Shown here: one piece after another, positions 32,218 to 40,047 of the stretch
Layout of the letters: every line of letters begins with the position of its first letter
Numbering within the stretch: position 1 is the first letter of the stretch
Source of the DNA: Streptomyces flavofungini
GTDB taxonomy: Bacteria > Actinomycetota > Actinomycetes > Streptomycetales > Streptomycetaceae
Assembly (NCBI RefSeq): GCF_030388665.1
Contig: NZ_CP128846.1
Location: forward strand, 496,001 to 560,000
Length of the DNA: 64,000 nt
Reading direction: 5' to 3'
Notes under the pieces: model-generated
Told to the model about the DNA's origin: nothing
The model's input: only the letters and a program-made list of their open reading frames with translations
Database searches by the model: none
Program-made: the position numbers and the translations under genes

Positions 32218-34271
32218 CCGGCCCCGCACACCCGGCCCCCGCCGAGCGCTCACGTCCGGCCCCCACCAAGGCCAACGCCTCATACCCGCCCCACACCGGC
32301 ACCGACGTCTCACCCCCCGTCGACCCCACCGCCCGGGAAGCCGACGGCACCCCGCCCCCTCCCGCCACCGTCGTCCACGTGGACGGCCTCACCCGCGCCT
32401 TCGACGGCCGCGCCGTCATCGACAGGCTCCACCTCGATGTGCGGGCCGGGGAGTTCGTGGCCCTGCTCGGGCGCAGCGGCTGCGGCAAGTCCACGCTCCT
32501 GCGGATCCTCGCGGGCCTCGACCGTGACATCGAGGGCACCGCGCTCGTGCCGCGCCGCAAGGCCGTCGCGTTCCAGTCACCGCGCCTCATGCCCTGGAAG
32601 CGGGTGTGGCGCAACGTCCTCCTCGGCCTCCCCGGCAAGCCCGAACGGGCCGTCGCGGAGCGGGCGTTGGCGGAGGTCGGGCTCGGCCACCGGTCGACGG
32701 CCTGGCCCAGGACGCTGTCCGGCGGGGAGGCCCAGCGCGCCTCGCTGGCGCGCGCCCTGGTGCGCGAACCGGATCTGCTGCTCCTCGACGAGCCGTTCGG
32801 CGCCCTCGACGCGCTGACCCGGGTCAAGGCACAGCGGCTGGTCGACGAGTTGTGGCAGCGCCGGGGCTGCGCCGTGCTGCTCGTCACCCATGACGTGGAG
32901 GAGGCGGTGCTGCTCGCCGACCGGGTCCTGGTCATGGACGAGGGCGTCATCGCGCACGAGCAGCGGATCGACCTGCCGCGCCCTCGCGACATCGCCGACC
33001 CCCGCTTCGCCGCGCTGCGCGCGGGGCTCCTGGAACGCCTCGGCGTGGAGACCCCGAGCGCCGCCCCCGCCCCCTCGCCCGTCTCCGCCCCGACCAGTTC
33101 GACCACACCCCCTCCCCCTCCTCTGCCTCCGCCACCTCCTCCCCGACGCCCGCCGCCACCCGCCCCCTCCCCACGACGGCCTCGTAGAACGGATCCCCTC
33201 ATGCCGCGCCCGCCGCACTCCCCGCACACACGCCGACCGCGACATCTCATCCCTCTCCTGCTCCTCCCTCTGACCCTGACGCTCAGCGCGTGCGGCGCCT
33301 CCTCCGCCAACACCTCCGGTGGGGGACTCGGCGGCGGCAACACCGACGGCAAAGGGCCACTCACCCTCAACGTCGGCGACCAGAAGGGTGGTTCGGAGGC
33401 CGTGCTCCGCGCCGCCGGGGAGCTCGACGACCTCCCGTACAAGATCAAATGGTCGACGTTCACGTCCGGTCCGCCGCTCCTGGAGGCCGTCAACGCCAAG
33501 GCCGTCGACCTCGGCGCGGTCGGCAACACGCCGCCGGTGTTCGCCGCGGCCGCGGGCTCGAAGATCTCCGTCATCGCGGCGACGCACGGCACCGCGCACG
33601 GCGAGGTGATCGCCGTGCCGAAGGACTCCGAGCTGCGCGAGACGGCGGACCTCAAGGGCAAGTCCGTGGCGGTGGCGCAGGGTTCGTCGGCGCACTACCA
33701 ACTGCTCGCCTCCCTCAAGAAGGCGGGGCTCACGCTCAAGGACGTCGACGTCAAGTACCTGCAGCCCGCCGACGCGCTCGCGGCGTTCAGCGGCGGCAAG
33801 GTCGACGCGTGGGCGGTGTGGGACCCGTACACCTCGCAGGTGCTGCGCGGCGGCAAGGCCCGGGTGCTCGCCGACGGCGAGGGCGTCGTGAACGGGCTCG
33901 GCTTCCAGGTCGCCGCGCCGGGCGCGCTCAAGGACAAGAAGAAGTCCGCGGCCGTCGCTGACTATCTGAAGCGGCTGCGCAGGGCCCAGGACTGGGTCTT
34001 CAAGCACCCCGAGGCCTGGGCGAAGGTGTGGGCGAAGGACACCGGACTGCCGTACGAGGTGGCGCTCGACGCGGTCAAGCGCACCAACGGGACCCGGGTG
34101 TTCGTGGCGGTCGACAAGAACGTCGTCGACTCCGAGCAGCAGATCGTCGACGCCTTCGCCGATCTCGAGCTCATCCCGCACCGCGTCGACTTCGGCGATT
34201 TCACGGACACCCGGTTCAACGGCTCGCTGCCGCCCTCCACCACCGCGCCCCGTACGTACAAGGAGTCCTGA
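32190..34271 (+). CDS. ssuB: sulfonate ABC ATPase read through into the binding protein (SsuB-SsuA frame)
   Basis: The first part (about residues 60-290) is an SsuB-type ATPase: Walker A LLGRSGCGKSTLL, Q-loop VAFQSPRLMPWKRV, signature LSGGEAQRASLARALV, Walker B LLLLDEPFGALD and H-loop LLVTHDVEEA. The ATG at 32190 overlaps the permease end. There is no stop after the ATPase; the frame continues through a Pro/Arg-rich linker into a complete lipoprotein. A true fusion would attach a cytoplasmic ATPase to an exported domain, so internal initiation at 33201 seems necessary for import. A lost stop codon or sequence error is the alternative. Confidence 0.85.
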   Translation: MATDVHRPVTGPAHPAPAERSRPAPTKANASYPPHTGTDVSPPVDPTAREADGTPPPPATVVHVDGLTRAFDGRAVIDRLHLDVRAGEFVALLGRSGCGKSTLLRILAGLDRDIEGTALVPRRKAVAFQSPRLMPWKRVWRNVLLGLPGKPERAVAERALAEVGLGHRSTAWPRTLSGGEAQRASLARALVREPDLLLLDEPFGALDALTRVKAQRLVDELWQRRGCAVLLVTHDVEEAVLLADRVLVMDEGVIAHEQRIDLPRPRDIADPRFAALRAGLLERLGVETPSAAPAPSPVSAPTSSTTPPPPPLPPPPPPRRPPPPAPSPRRPRRTDPLMPRPPHSPHTRRPRHLIPLLLLPLTLTLSACGASSANTSGGGLGGGNTDGKGPLTLNVGDQKGGSEAVLRAAGELDDLPYKIKWSTFTSGPPLLEAVNAKAVDLGAVGNTPPVFAAAAGSKISVIAATHGTAHGEVIAVPKDSELRETADLKGKSVAVAQGSSAHYQLLASLKKAGLTLKDVDVKYLQPADALAAFSGGKVDAWAVWDPYTSQVLRGGKARVLADGEGVVNGLGFQVAAPGALKDKKKSAAVADYLKRLRRAQDWVFKHPEAWAKVWAKDTGLPYEVALDAVKRTNGTRVFVAVDKNVVDSEQQIVDAFADLELIPHRVDFGDFTDTRFNGSLPPSTTAPRTYKES
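33201..34271 (+). CDS. ssuA: sulfonate-binding lipoprotein, in frame inside the ssuB ORF
   Basis: From the ATG at 33201 the frame encodes a 356-residue lipoprotein: basic N-region, hydrophobic core HLIPLLLLPLTLTLSAC with lipobox Cys 31, then a periplasmic-binding-protein type II domain (LTLNVGDQKGGSEAVLRAAG, VDLGAVGNTPPVFAAAAG, LKGKSVAVAQGSSAHYQLL, DAWAVWDPYTSQVLRG). It should capture alkanesulfonates or taurine outside the membrane. The ribosome-binding site is weak (CGGA), and the ATG is in the same frame as the upstream ATPase. Confidence 0.85.
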   Translation: MPRPPHSPHTRRPRHLIPLLLLPLTLTLSACGASSANTSGGGLGGGNTDGKGPLTLNVGDQKGGSEAVLRAAGELDDLPYKIKWSTFTSGPPLLEAVNAKAVDLGAVGNTPPVFAAAAGSKISVIAATHGTAHGEVIAVPKDSELRETADLKGKSVAVAQGSSAHYQLLASLKKAGLTLKDVDVKYLQPADALAAFSGGKVDAWAVWDPYTSQVLRGGKARVLADGEGVVNGLGFQVAAPGALKDKKKSAAVADYLKRLRRAQDWVFKHPEAWAKVWAKDTGLPYEVALDAVKRTNGTRVFVAVDKNVVDSEQQIVDAFADLELIPHRVDFGDFTDTRFNGSLPPSTTAPRTYKES

Positions 34272-34273
34272 GC

Positions 34274-35482
34274 ATGACCGTGCGCCTCCACTGGTTCCTG
34301 CCGACGGGCGGCGACGGCCGCACCCTCGTCGACCGGCACGCCTACACCGACGGCGGCATCACCCGCTCCCGCGTCACCCCGGTCACCGGCGTGCGGGCGC
34401 CCGACATCGAGTATCTGGCGCAGATCGCCAAGGCCGCCGAACAGCTGGGCTTCGAGGCCGTGCTCACCCCGACCGGCACCTGGTGCGAGGACGCCTGGCT
34501 CACCACCGTGGCGCTCGCCCAACACACCGAACGCCTGAAGTTCCTGGTGGCGTTCCGGCCCGGGGTGATCTCACCGGTCCTCGCGGCGCAGATGGCGTCC
34601 ACGTACCAGCGCATCACCCGCGGCAGGCTGCTCCTGAACGTCGTGAGCGGCGGCGACTCCACCGAACAGCGGCGCTTCGGCGACCACCTGGACCACGACC
34701 GGCGCTACGCCCGCACCGACGAGTTCCTGTCGGTGGTGCGCGGCGCGTGGGGCGGCCGCCCCTACGACTTCGACGGCGAGCACTACCGCGTCGAGGGCGG
34801 CCTGACCGCGCTGCCGCCGGACCCGCTTCCGGAGATCTTCTTCGGTGGTTCGTCGGCGGCCGCGGGCCCGGTCGCCGCCCGGCACAGCGATGTGTATCTG
34901 ACCTGGGGCGAGCCGCCCGAGCAGGTGAAGCAGAAGATCGACTGGATCCGGGGGCTCGCCGAGGCCGAGGAGCGCACCGTGCGCTTCGGGATCCGCCTGC
35001 ACACCATCTCCCGCGACTCCTCCGCGGAGGCCTGGGCCACCGCGGCGCGGCTGCTCGACGACCTCGCCCCGGACACCGTCGCCGCCGCCCAGGAGGCGCT
35101 CGGCCGCAGCGAGTCCGTGGGCCAGCAGCGGATGCTCGCGCTGCACGGCGGCTCCCGCGACGACCTGGAGATCTCACCCAACCTGTGGGCGGGCGTCGGC
35201 CTGGTGCGCGGCGGCGCGGGCACCGCGCTCGTGGGCAGCCACGCCGAGGTGGCCGACCGGATCGAGGAGTACCACGCGCTGGGCATCGAGCACTTCGTGC
35301 TGTCCGGCTATCCGCACCTGGAGGAGGCGTACTGGTTCGGCGAGGGCGTCCTTCCCGACCTCGCGGCGCGCGGCCTTCTCCCCCGCATCCCGGCCTCGCC
35401 CCTGACCGGTGTCCCGGCGGCGAACGGGCGACCCGCGTCCGCTCCGGGCGGCGCGCCACTGCTCGTGGCCGGGGGGCGCTGA
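34274..35482 (+). CDS. ssuD: FMNH2-dependent alkanesulfonate monooxygenase
   Basis: A 402-residue luciferase-like monooxygenase that releases sulfite from alkanesulfonates using FMNH2 and oxygen. It opens with LHWFLPTGGDGR, and has FEAVLTPTGTWCEDAW, RITRGRLLLNVVSGGDSTEQ and EIFFGGSSAAAGPVAARHSDVYLTWGE, all typical of SsuD. It starts 2 bp after the binding-protein stop. No dedicated flavin reductase is adjacent; one must be supplied elsewhere. The C-terminal 30 residues are a Pro/Ala-rich extension. Confidence 0.94.
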   Translation: MTVRLHWFLPTGGDGRTLVDRHAYTDGGITRSRVTPVTGVRAPDIEYLAQIAKAAEQLGFEAVLTPTGTWCEDAWLTTVALAQHTERLKFLVAFRPGVISPVLAAQMASTYQRITRGRLLLNVVSGGDSTEQRRFGDHLDHDRRYARTDEFLSVVRGAWGGRPYDFDGEHYRVEGGLTALPPDPLPEIFFGGSSAAAGPVAARHSDVYLTWGEPPEQVKQKIDWIRGLAEAEERTVRFGIRLHTISRDSSAEAWATAARLLDDLAPDTVAAAQEALGRSESVGQQRMLALHGGSRDDLEISPNLWAGVGLVRGGAGTALVGSHAEVADRIEEYHALGIEHFVLSGYPHLEEAYWFGEGVLPDLAARGLLPRIPASPLTGVPAANGRPASAPGGAPLLVAGGR

Positions 35483-35559
35483 GCACACCCGCGCCCGGGA
35501 AGATCGAGCACACCCGCGCGCCCGGGAAGATCTCGGCTCCTGCCGCAGTTAGTAGAAGC

Positions 35560-36657
35560 GTGAACGACATCGGGGTACGAGACGCGGGCGTCACCGAGGT
35601 GGACGTTGTGGTGATCGGCGCTGGTCAGGCGGGTCTGTCCAGCGCCTATCACCTGCGGCGCCGGGGATTCGAGCCGGAGCGGGACTTCGTCGTCCTCGAC
35701 CACGCGCCCCGGCCGGGCGGCGCATGGCAGTTCCGGTGGCCGTCGCTGACGTACGGCAAAGTGCACGGCATGCACGCCCTGCCGGGCATGGAGCTGACGG
35801 GCGCGGACCCCGAGCGGCCCTCCTCGGAGGTGATCGCGGAGTACTTCGACCGCTACGAGCAGCGCTTCGACCTGCGCGTACGCCGCCCCGTCGACGTCCA
35901 TCGCGTCAGCGAGGGCGGCGGCGGACGGCTGCTCGTCGCGACCTCGGCGGGGGTCTGGTCGACCAGGGCGCTGATCAACGCGACGGGCACCTGGGACCGG
36001 CCGTTCTGGCCCCGGTATCCGGGCCAGGACACCTTCCGGGGCCGCCAGCTGCACACCGCGATCTACCCGGGCCCCGAGGCCTTCCGCGGCCGGCGGGTGA
36101 TCGTCGTGGGTGGTGGCGCGTCCGGCACCCAGCACCTGATGGAGATCGCGCCGTACGCGGCCGCGACCTGGTGGGTGACGCGACGGCCGCCCGTCTTCGC
36201 CGAGGGGCCCTTCGACGAGGACCGGGGCCGTGCCGCCGTCGCGATGGTGGAGGAGCGGGTACGCCAGGGACTGCCGCCGCTGAGCGTGGTGTCGGTCACC
36301 GGGCTCCCCGTCAACGACGCGGTGCGCAAGGCACGCGAGGACGGCGTCCTCGACCGCCTGCCGATGTTCGACCGGATCACGCCGACCGGCGTCGAGTGGG
36401 ACGACGGGCGGCACGTCGAGGCCGACGTCATCCTCTGGGCGACCGGCTTCCGCGCGGCGATCGACCATCTGGCACCGCTGCGCCTGCGTGAGCCGGGCGG
36501 CGGGATCCGCATGGACGGCACGCGCGCGGCGGCCGACCCCCGCGTCCACCTGGTCGGGTACGGCCCCTCGGCCAGCACGATCGGCGCGAACCGGGCGGGG
36601 CGGGCGGCGGTACGGGAGATCGTGCGGCTGCTTGAGGGGTCGCCCGTCGCGGTGTGA
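35560..36657 (+). CDS. flavin-dependent monooxygenase-like oxidoreductase
   Basis: A 365-residue FAD/NAD(P)-binding enzyme with the FAD loop VVVIGAGQAGLSSAYHL, the NADP loop VIVVGGGASGTQHLMEI, and the hallmark ILWATGFR before the C-terminus. It resembles flavoprotein monooxygenases that follow sulfonate genes and may act on organosulfur compounds; the substrate is unknown. It lies 77 bp after ssuD. Just before it, CCCGGGAAGATC occurs twice within 40 bp. Confidence 0.85.
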   Translation: MNDIGVRDAGVTEVDVVVIGAGQAGLSSAYHLRRRGFEPERDFVVLDHAPRPGGAWQFRWPSLTYGKVHGMHALPGMELTGADPERPSSEVIAEYFDRYEQRFDLRVRRPVDVHRVSEGGGGRLLVATSAGVWSTRALINATGTWDRPFWPRYPGQDTFRGRQLHTAIYPGPEAFRGRRVIVVGGGASGTQHLMEIAPYAAATWWVTRRPPVFAEGPFDEDRGRAAVAMVEERVRQGLPPLSVVSVTGLPVNDAVRKAREDGVLDRLPMFDRITPTGVEWDDGRHVEADVILWATGFRAAIDHLAPLRLREPGGGIRMDGTRAAADPRVHLVGYGPSASTIGANRAGRAAVREIVRLLEGSPVAV

Positions 36658-36771
36658 CGGCCCGTTCCGGGCGGACCGGGCTCCCTCACCTTGCCGATTG
36701 ACAGTCCGTCAGGCCCCCTTGCACCGGGTCGACTTACGTGGTGACGCGCTGGAAGGCGCGCCTCCGCGACG

Positions 36772-37209
36772 TCATGCGCCCTCGCTCCCCGCCGACTCGA
36801 CCGGCGGGACCGCGAGCAGCGTCCGGTAGTGCCCCGCCGGATGCGGCTCCCCCACCGGCTCCCCCGCGACCTCCACCCAGGCGTGCGCCTGGAACGGACT
36901 GGTCCGCACTCCCGTGCACCACGTCGGCCACACCCCCCGGCCGCGGCACAGCAAGGCCGTCGCGATGGACCGTTGCAGACAGGCCTGGCCCGCGCAGCGC
37001 AGACTCACGGACACGATGTCGCGACGCGCCGAGGCGGCCTGTTCGGCGTCGGCGGGCCGGGCCCCGCGGCGCAGGAACTCCAGGACCGCGCGCACCCGGG
37101 CCGGGCGTGCGCCCGCGAGCATCCGGGCCACCGCGACGGCGAGCAGCGGCAGGACCCTGCGGTGCAGGGGAAGCCGGTCGCGGGCGGACAGGGCGACGGG
37201 GGCGCTCAT
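36772..37209 (-). CDS. lasso peptide leader peptidase (B2, transglutaminase-like)
   Basis: A 145-residue lasso peptide B2 protein. The Cys protease core shows the catalytic Cys in GQACLQRSIATALLCR and the His in PFQAHAWVEVAG; the third residue is probably the Asp/Glu region that follows. B2 cleaves the leader so that Gly 1 of the core can be cyclised. It overlaps B1 by 4 bp, so the two act as the split B protein typical of actinobacteria. Confidence 0.93.
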   Translation of the reverse strand: MSAPVALSARDRLPLHRRVLPLLAVAVARMLAGARPARVRAVLEFLRRGARPADAEQAASARRDIVSVSLRCAGQACLQRSIATALLCRGRGVWPTWCTGVRTSPFQAHAWVEVAGEPVGEPHPAGHYRTLLAVPPVESAGSEGA

Positions 37210-37469
37210 CGCGACTCCACCACCAGGCGGGCCTCGCGCAGCGACTCGACGAGACGGGTCACGTCGCGCTGGGCCGCGTCGGGGGCGGCGCGGTGGCGGG
37301 TGGCCAGCTCCTGCGCGGCCTGGTCGTGGCTGCGGCCGTCGAGCAGGTTCCTGAGCACCAGGACGCCGGTGGGGTTCAGCTGCCAGTAGCGGCCGGTGCG
37401 CTGGTGGAGCAGGACGGCGCCGTCGTCGGTCTCGGCCAGGGAGACGTCGGGGTGCAGGGTCAGGGTCAT
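37206..37469 (-). CDS. lasso peptide RiPP recognition protein (B1, PqqD-like)
   Basis: An 87-residue PqqD-fold RiPP recognition element (LHPDVSLAETDDGAVLLHQ, GRYWQLNPTGVLVLRNLLDG). It binds the Tyr-x-x-Pro-x-Leu leader motif and presents the precursor to B2. The 164-bp gap up to the cyclase gene contains short G-rich direct repeats around TGCCTCGCGGC. Confidence 0.93.
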   Translation of the reverse strand: MTLTLHPDVSLAETDDGAVLLHQRTGRYWQLNPTGVLVLRNLLDGRSHDQAAQELATRHRAAPDAAQRDVTRLVESLREARLVVESR

Positions 37470-37633
37470 CGGGGTCTCCCGGTCACGGTCGTCGGGCGTT
37501 GTCGGTCGGGGGGTGCCTCGCGGCAGTCGGGGGGCGGTGCCTCGCGGCGGTCAGGGGCGTCAGGGCCTCGCGGCGGTCGGCAGCGTTCGTGGCTCGCGGA
37601 CGCCAGGGGATGCCGAACCCCCGGTCGGGGCCG

Positions 37634-39568
37634 TCACGAACTCCCCAGTGGGAGCGGACTGCGGGCGGCGCGGGCCCAGGTCTCGCAGCCGAGGAGCTGC
37701 TCCACGGCGATGTCCCGGGAGGAGTCGGCCTGCGGAGCGAGCAGGTAGGCGCGCACCGACTCCGGGTCGATGAGTCCGAGGTCGGCGAGGACGGTGCCGG
37801 ACGAGAACACGTCGATGATGGCGGCGAGGTTGGCCTGCCGGCCGGCCCGCAGGTCCGCGCTGAAGTCGCCCTTCGACGTCCGGTCGAGGACCGCGTCCGG
37901 CACGAGCCCGCGCATGGACCGGGCGAGCAGGGGCTTGTACTGCCACGGCGTGGTGCGTTCGTGCGGGCGGACGGCCAGGACCGCCTCGACGACCCGGTCG
38001 TCGAGGAAGGGCTGTTCGAGGCGGACGCCCTCGGCGGCGAACAGGCGGGACACCTGACGGTAGGCGGGTGAGGTGATCCGCAGCGCGGCGAGGTTCTGGT
38101 GCGGGCCCCGGTCATCGGCGAGGGGGCGGGCGTGCTCGGCGGTCGCGCGCAGGGCGGCGCGGGCGGCGTCGATCGCGATGCCCGTGGCCCAGGCGGGCGC
38201 GCGCAGCGGTGCGAGGCCCCAGCCGATGGACGGCAGCCGCGGGGGCGGTGGCGGGGCGGTGAGGTCGTCGGCCTGGGCACGCCACCACTGGGCGATGCTC
38301 TCGGCACGGGCGAGCTGGGTCAGACAGCCCCACAGCGGCCAGCGGCCGAGCGCCCTGCTGCCGCGCAGGTGCCGCAGGAGGGTGAGGGGGTGGCGGCGGG
38401 CGAGGCGGTGCAGATAGCCGGGCATGCGGCCGAAGAGTTCGTCGGCGCCGTGCCCGGCCACGTGCCGCCGGGATCCGTGCGCGGCGAGGACGGCGGCGGT
38501 GTGCCGCATACGGGCCTGGCTGCGCGTGTAGAGGTACGGCCGTTCGGTGTCGGCGAGCGCGGCCGGATCGGTGAAGATCGACGGCAGGTCGCTCTGGGCC
38601 ACCACGAGATGGTGGGCGCCGGGCAGTTCGGCCGCGGCGAGCGCGGCGAAGCGTGCGTCGTCGTTGCCCGTCTCGGCCTCGGCCCAGCGGAAGGTGAGCA
38701 GGTCGGGGGTGTGCCGTGCGGTGAGGAAGGCGAGGGAGGTGGAGTCCATGCCGCCGGACATGTCGGCGCTGAGGCCACTGCCGACTCCGGTGCGACCATC
38801 ACCGCTGAGGCCACGACCGCCCTCGGGATCACTGCCGGCGCCGGGACCGCTGCCGCCGTCGGGACCACCGCCGCCACCAGCATCACCGCCGACGCCGAGA
38901 CCACCGCTCAGCCCGTCCACGGCTGTGACCAGCGCCTCACGCACCGCCGACGCGCCTTCCTCCAGGCCGAGTTCGGGGGCGGGCGGCGACCACCAGCGGC
39001 GTTCGCGGGCGCGGTCGGGTTCGAGGACGAGACAGTGGTCGTGCGGCACCGTGGACACACCGGTCCACGCGCTGCGGTCGGAGAGCGGGGGCGGCAGCAT
39101 GCCGCCGCAGACGACGCGCAGGGCGAGGGCGTGTTCGTCGATCCCGGCGCCGGTGAGCGCGGCGAGGGCGTCGGCCCGGTCGGCGGCGACGGGGATCCCG
39201 CCGTCCAGGCGCGCGTGGAACACCTGCCGCAGTCCGGTGACGCTCCCCTGCACGCGGGTGGCGTTCCCGGCGGCGGCCACCAGATGGAAGCTGCCAGGCA
39301 ACTGCCGTGCCAGGGCATCGACGTCGGCGAGCGTGCGCAGCCGTCGGCACAGCCCCTCCAGGTGGGTGGTGGTGACCGGACAGCGCCCGATCACCACCAC
39401 CCGTACCGGCCCCACCGTCACCTGACGGATCTCGTCGGGCTCCCAGCTCCCCACCAGCCACGGACGGCCTGACGGATGGGGGATCAGCCGGGGCGCGGCG
39501 AAGGGGTACGCCTCGTCGGGCGGCGGCGTACCCGGCGTATCCGGAAGGACGACGAAACCGGCACTCAT
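37634..39568 (-). CDS. lasso peptide macrolactam cyclase (asparagine-synthetase-like)
   Basis: A 644-residue C protein. The N-terminal glutamine-amidotransferase-like domain lacks the nucleophilic Cys; the ATP-pyrophosphatase loop is SADMSGGMDSTSLAFL, followed by HHLVVAQSDLPS and HVAGHGADELFGRMPGYL. It activates the side chain of Asp 8 with ATP and joins it to the N-terminus of Gly 1. A Gly/Asp/Pro-rich insertion of about 45 residues precedes the ATP loop, which is unusual. ATG follows at 39568, 130 bp after the precursor. Confidence 0.93.
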   Translation of the reverse strand: MSAGFVVLPDTPGTPPPDEAYPFAAPRLIPHPSGRPWLVGSWEPDEIRQVTVGPVRVVVIGRCPVTTTHLEGLCRRLRTLADVDALARQLPGSFHLVAAAGNATRVQGSVTGLRQVFHARLDGGIPVAADRADALAALTGAGIDEHALALRVVCGGMLPPPLSDRSAWTGVSTVPHDHCLVLEPDRARERRWWSPPAPELGLEEGASAVREALVTAVDGLSGGLGVGGDAGGGGGPDGGSGPGAGSDPEGGRGLSGDGRTGVGSGLSADMSGGMDSTSLAFLTARHTPDLLTFRWAEAETGNDDARFAALAAAELPGAHHLVVAQSDLPSIFTDPAALADTERPYLYTRSQARMRHTAAVLAAHGSRRHVAGHGADELFGRMPGYLHRLARRHPLTLLRHLRGSRALGRWPLWGCLTQLARAESIAQWWRAQADDLTAPPPPPRLPSIGWGLAPLRAPAWATGIAIDAARAALRATAEHARPLADDRGPHQNLAALRITSPAYRQVSRLFAAEGVRLEQPFLDDRVVEAVLAVRPHERTTPWQYKPLLARSMRGLVPDAVLDRTSKGDFSADLRAGRQANLAAIIDVFSSGTVLADLGLIDPESVRAYLLAPQADSSRDIAVEQLLGCETWARAARSPLPLGSS

Positions 39569-39698
39569 GTCACATGGCCTCAGTTCTCATCGGGCTCATG
39601 ACCATCGATCTCAACAGGGGCTCGCCTCGCGCAGGAGACCCGCCCCGGGAAGGGGACCCGCACCACACACATCTGGTGTCAGGCTCCGCGTCGATGTG

Positions 39699-39842
39699 TC
39701 ACCAGCCCTGCTCGCCGAGGACGTCGGTGTAGCGCGAGCCGAAGCCCAGCGTGTCCTCGGAGAAGTCGCCGACGGCGATGAGAGCCGGCGGCTCGTAGCT
39801 GACGGCCTGGTCGCGCTCGTCGATACCCGTGATGTCTTCCAT
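39699..39842 (-). CDS. lasso peptide precursor (47 aa)
   Basis: The leader (residues 1-32) has the lasso signature YEPPALIAVGDF and ends Asp-Thr-Leu, with Thr at the usual -2 position. The predicted core, residues 33-47, is GFGSRYTDVLGEQGW. Gly 1 and Asp 8 give an eight-residue ring with a seven-residue tail and no Cys, so class II topology. Calculated monoisotopic mass after loss of one water is about 1652.76 Da. The ATG follows GGGAGG. It is first in an A-C-B1-B2 operon. Confidence 0.93.
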   Translation of the reverse strand: MEDITGIDERDQAVSYEPPALIAVGDFSEDTLGFGSRYTDVLGEQGW

Positions 39843-40047
39843 GGATTCCTCCCGTTGAGGTGCCCTGACAGATGACGGAGCCCCCACGTCGAGGGCCCCG
39901 GGTGACGCGCGGCAAGTATTCGAACTGCTTGCCGGAAAGCGGACTACCCCCCAACTCAGCCGTCTACACCGTCACTTGTGCCACAGGAGCCACGAGATCA
40001 CGAACAGACGCCGCGAACCGGGCCCAACCTCCCCCGGAACCCCGGAT

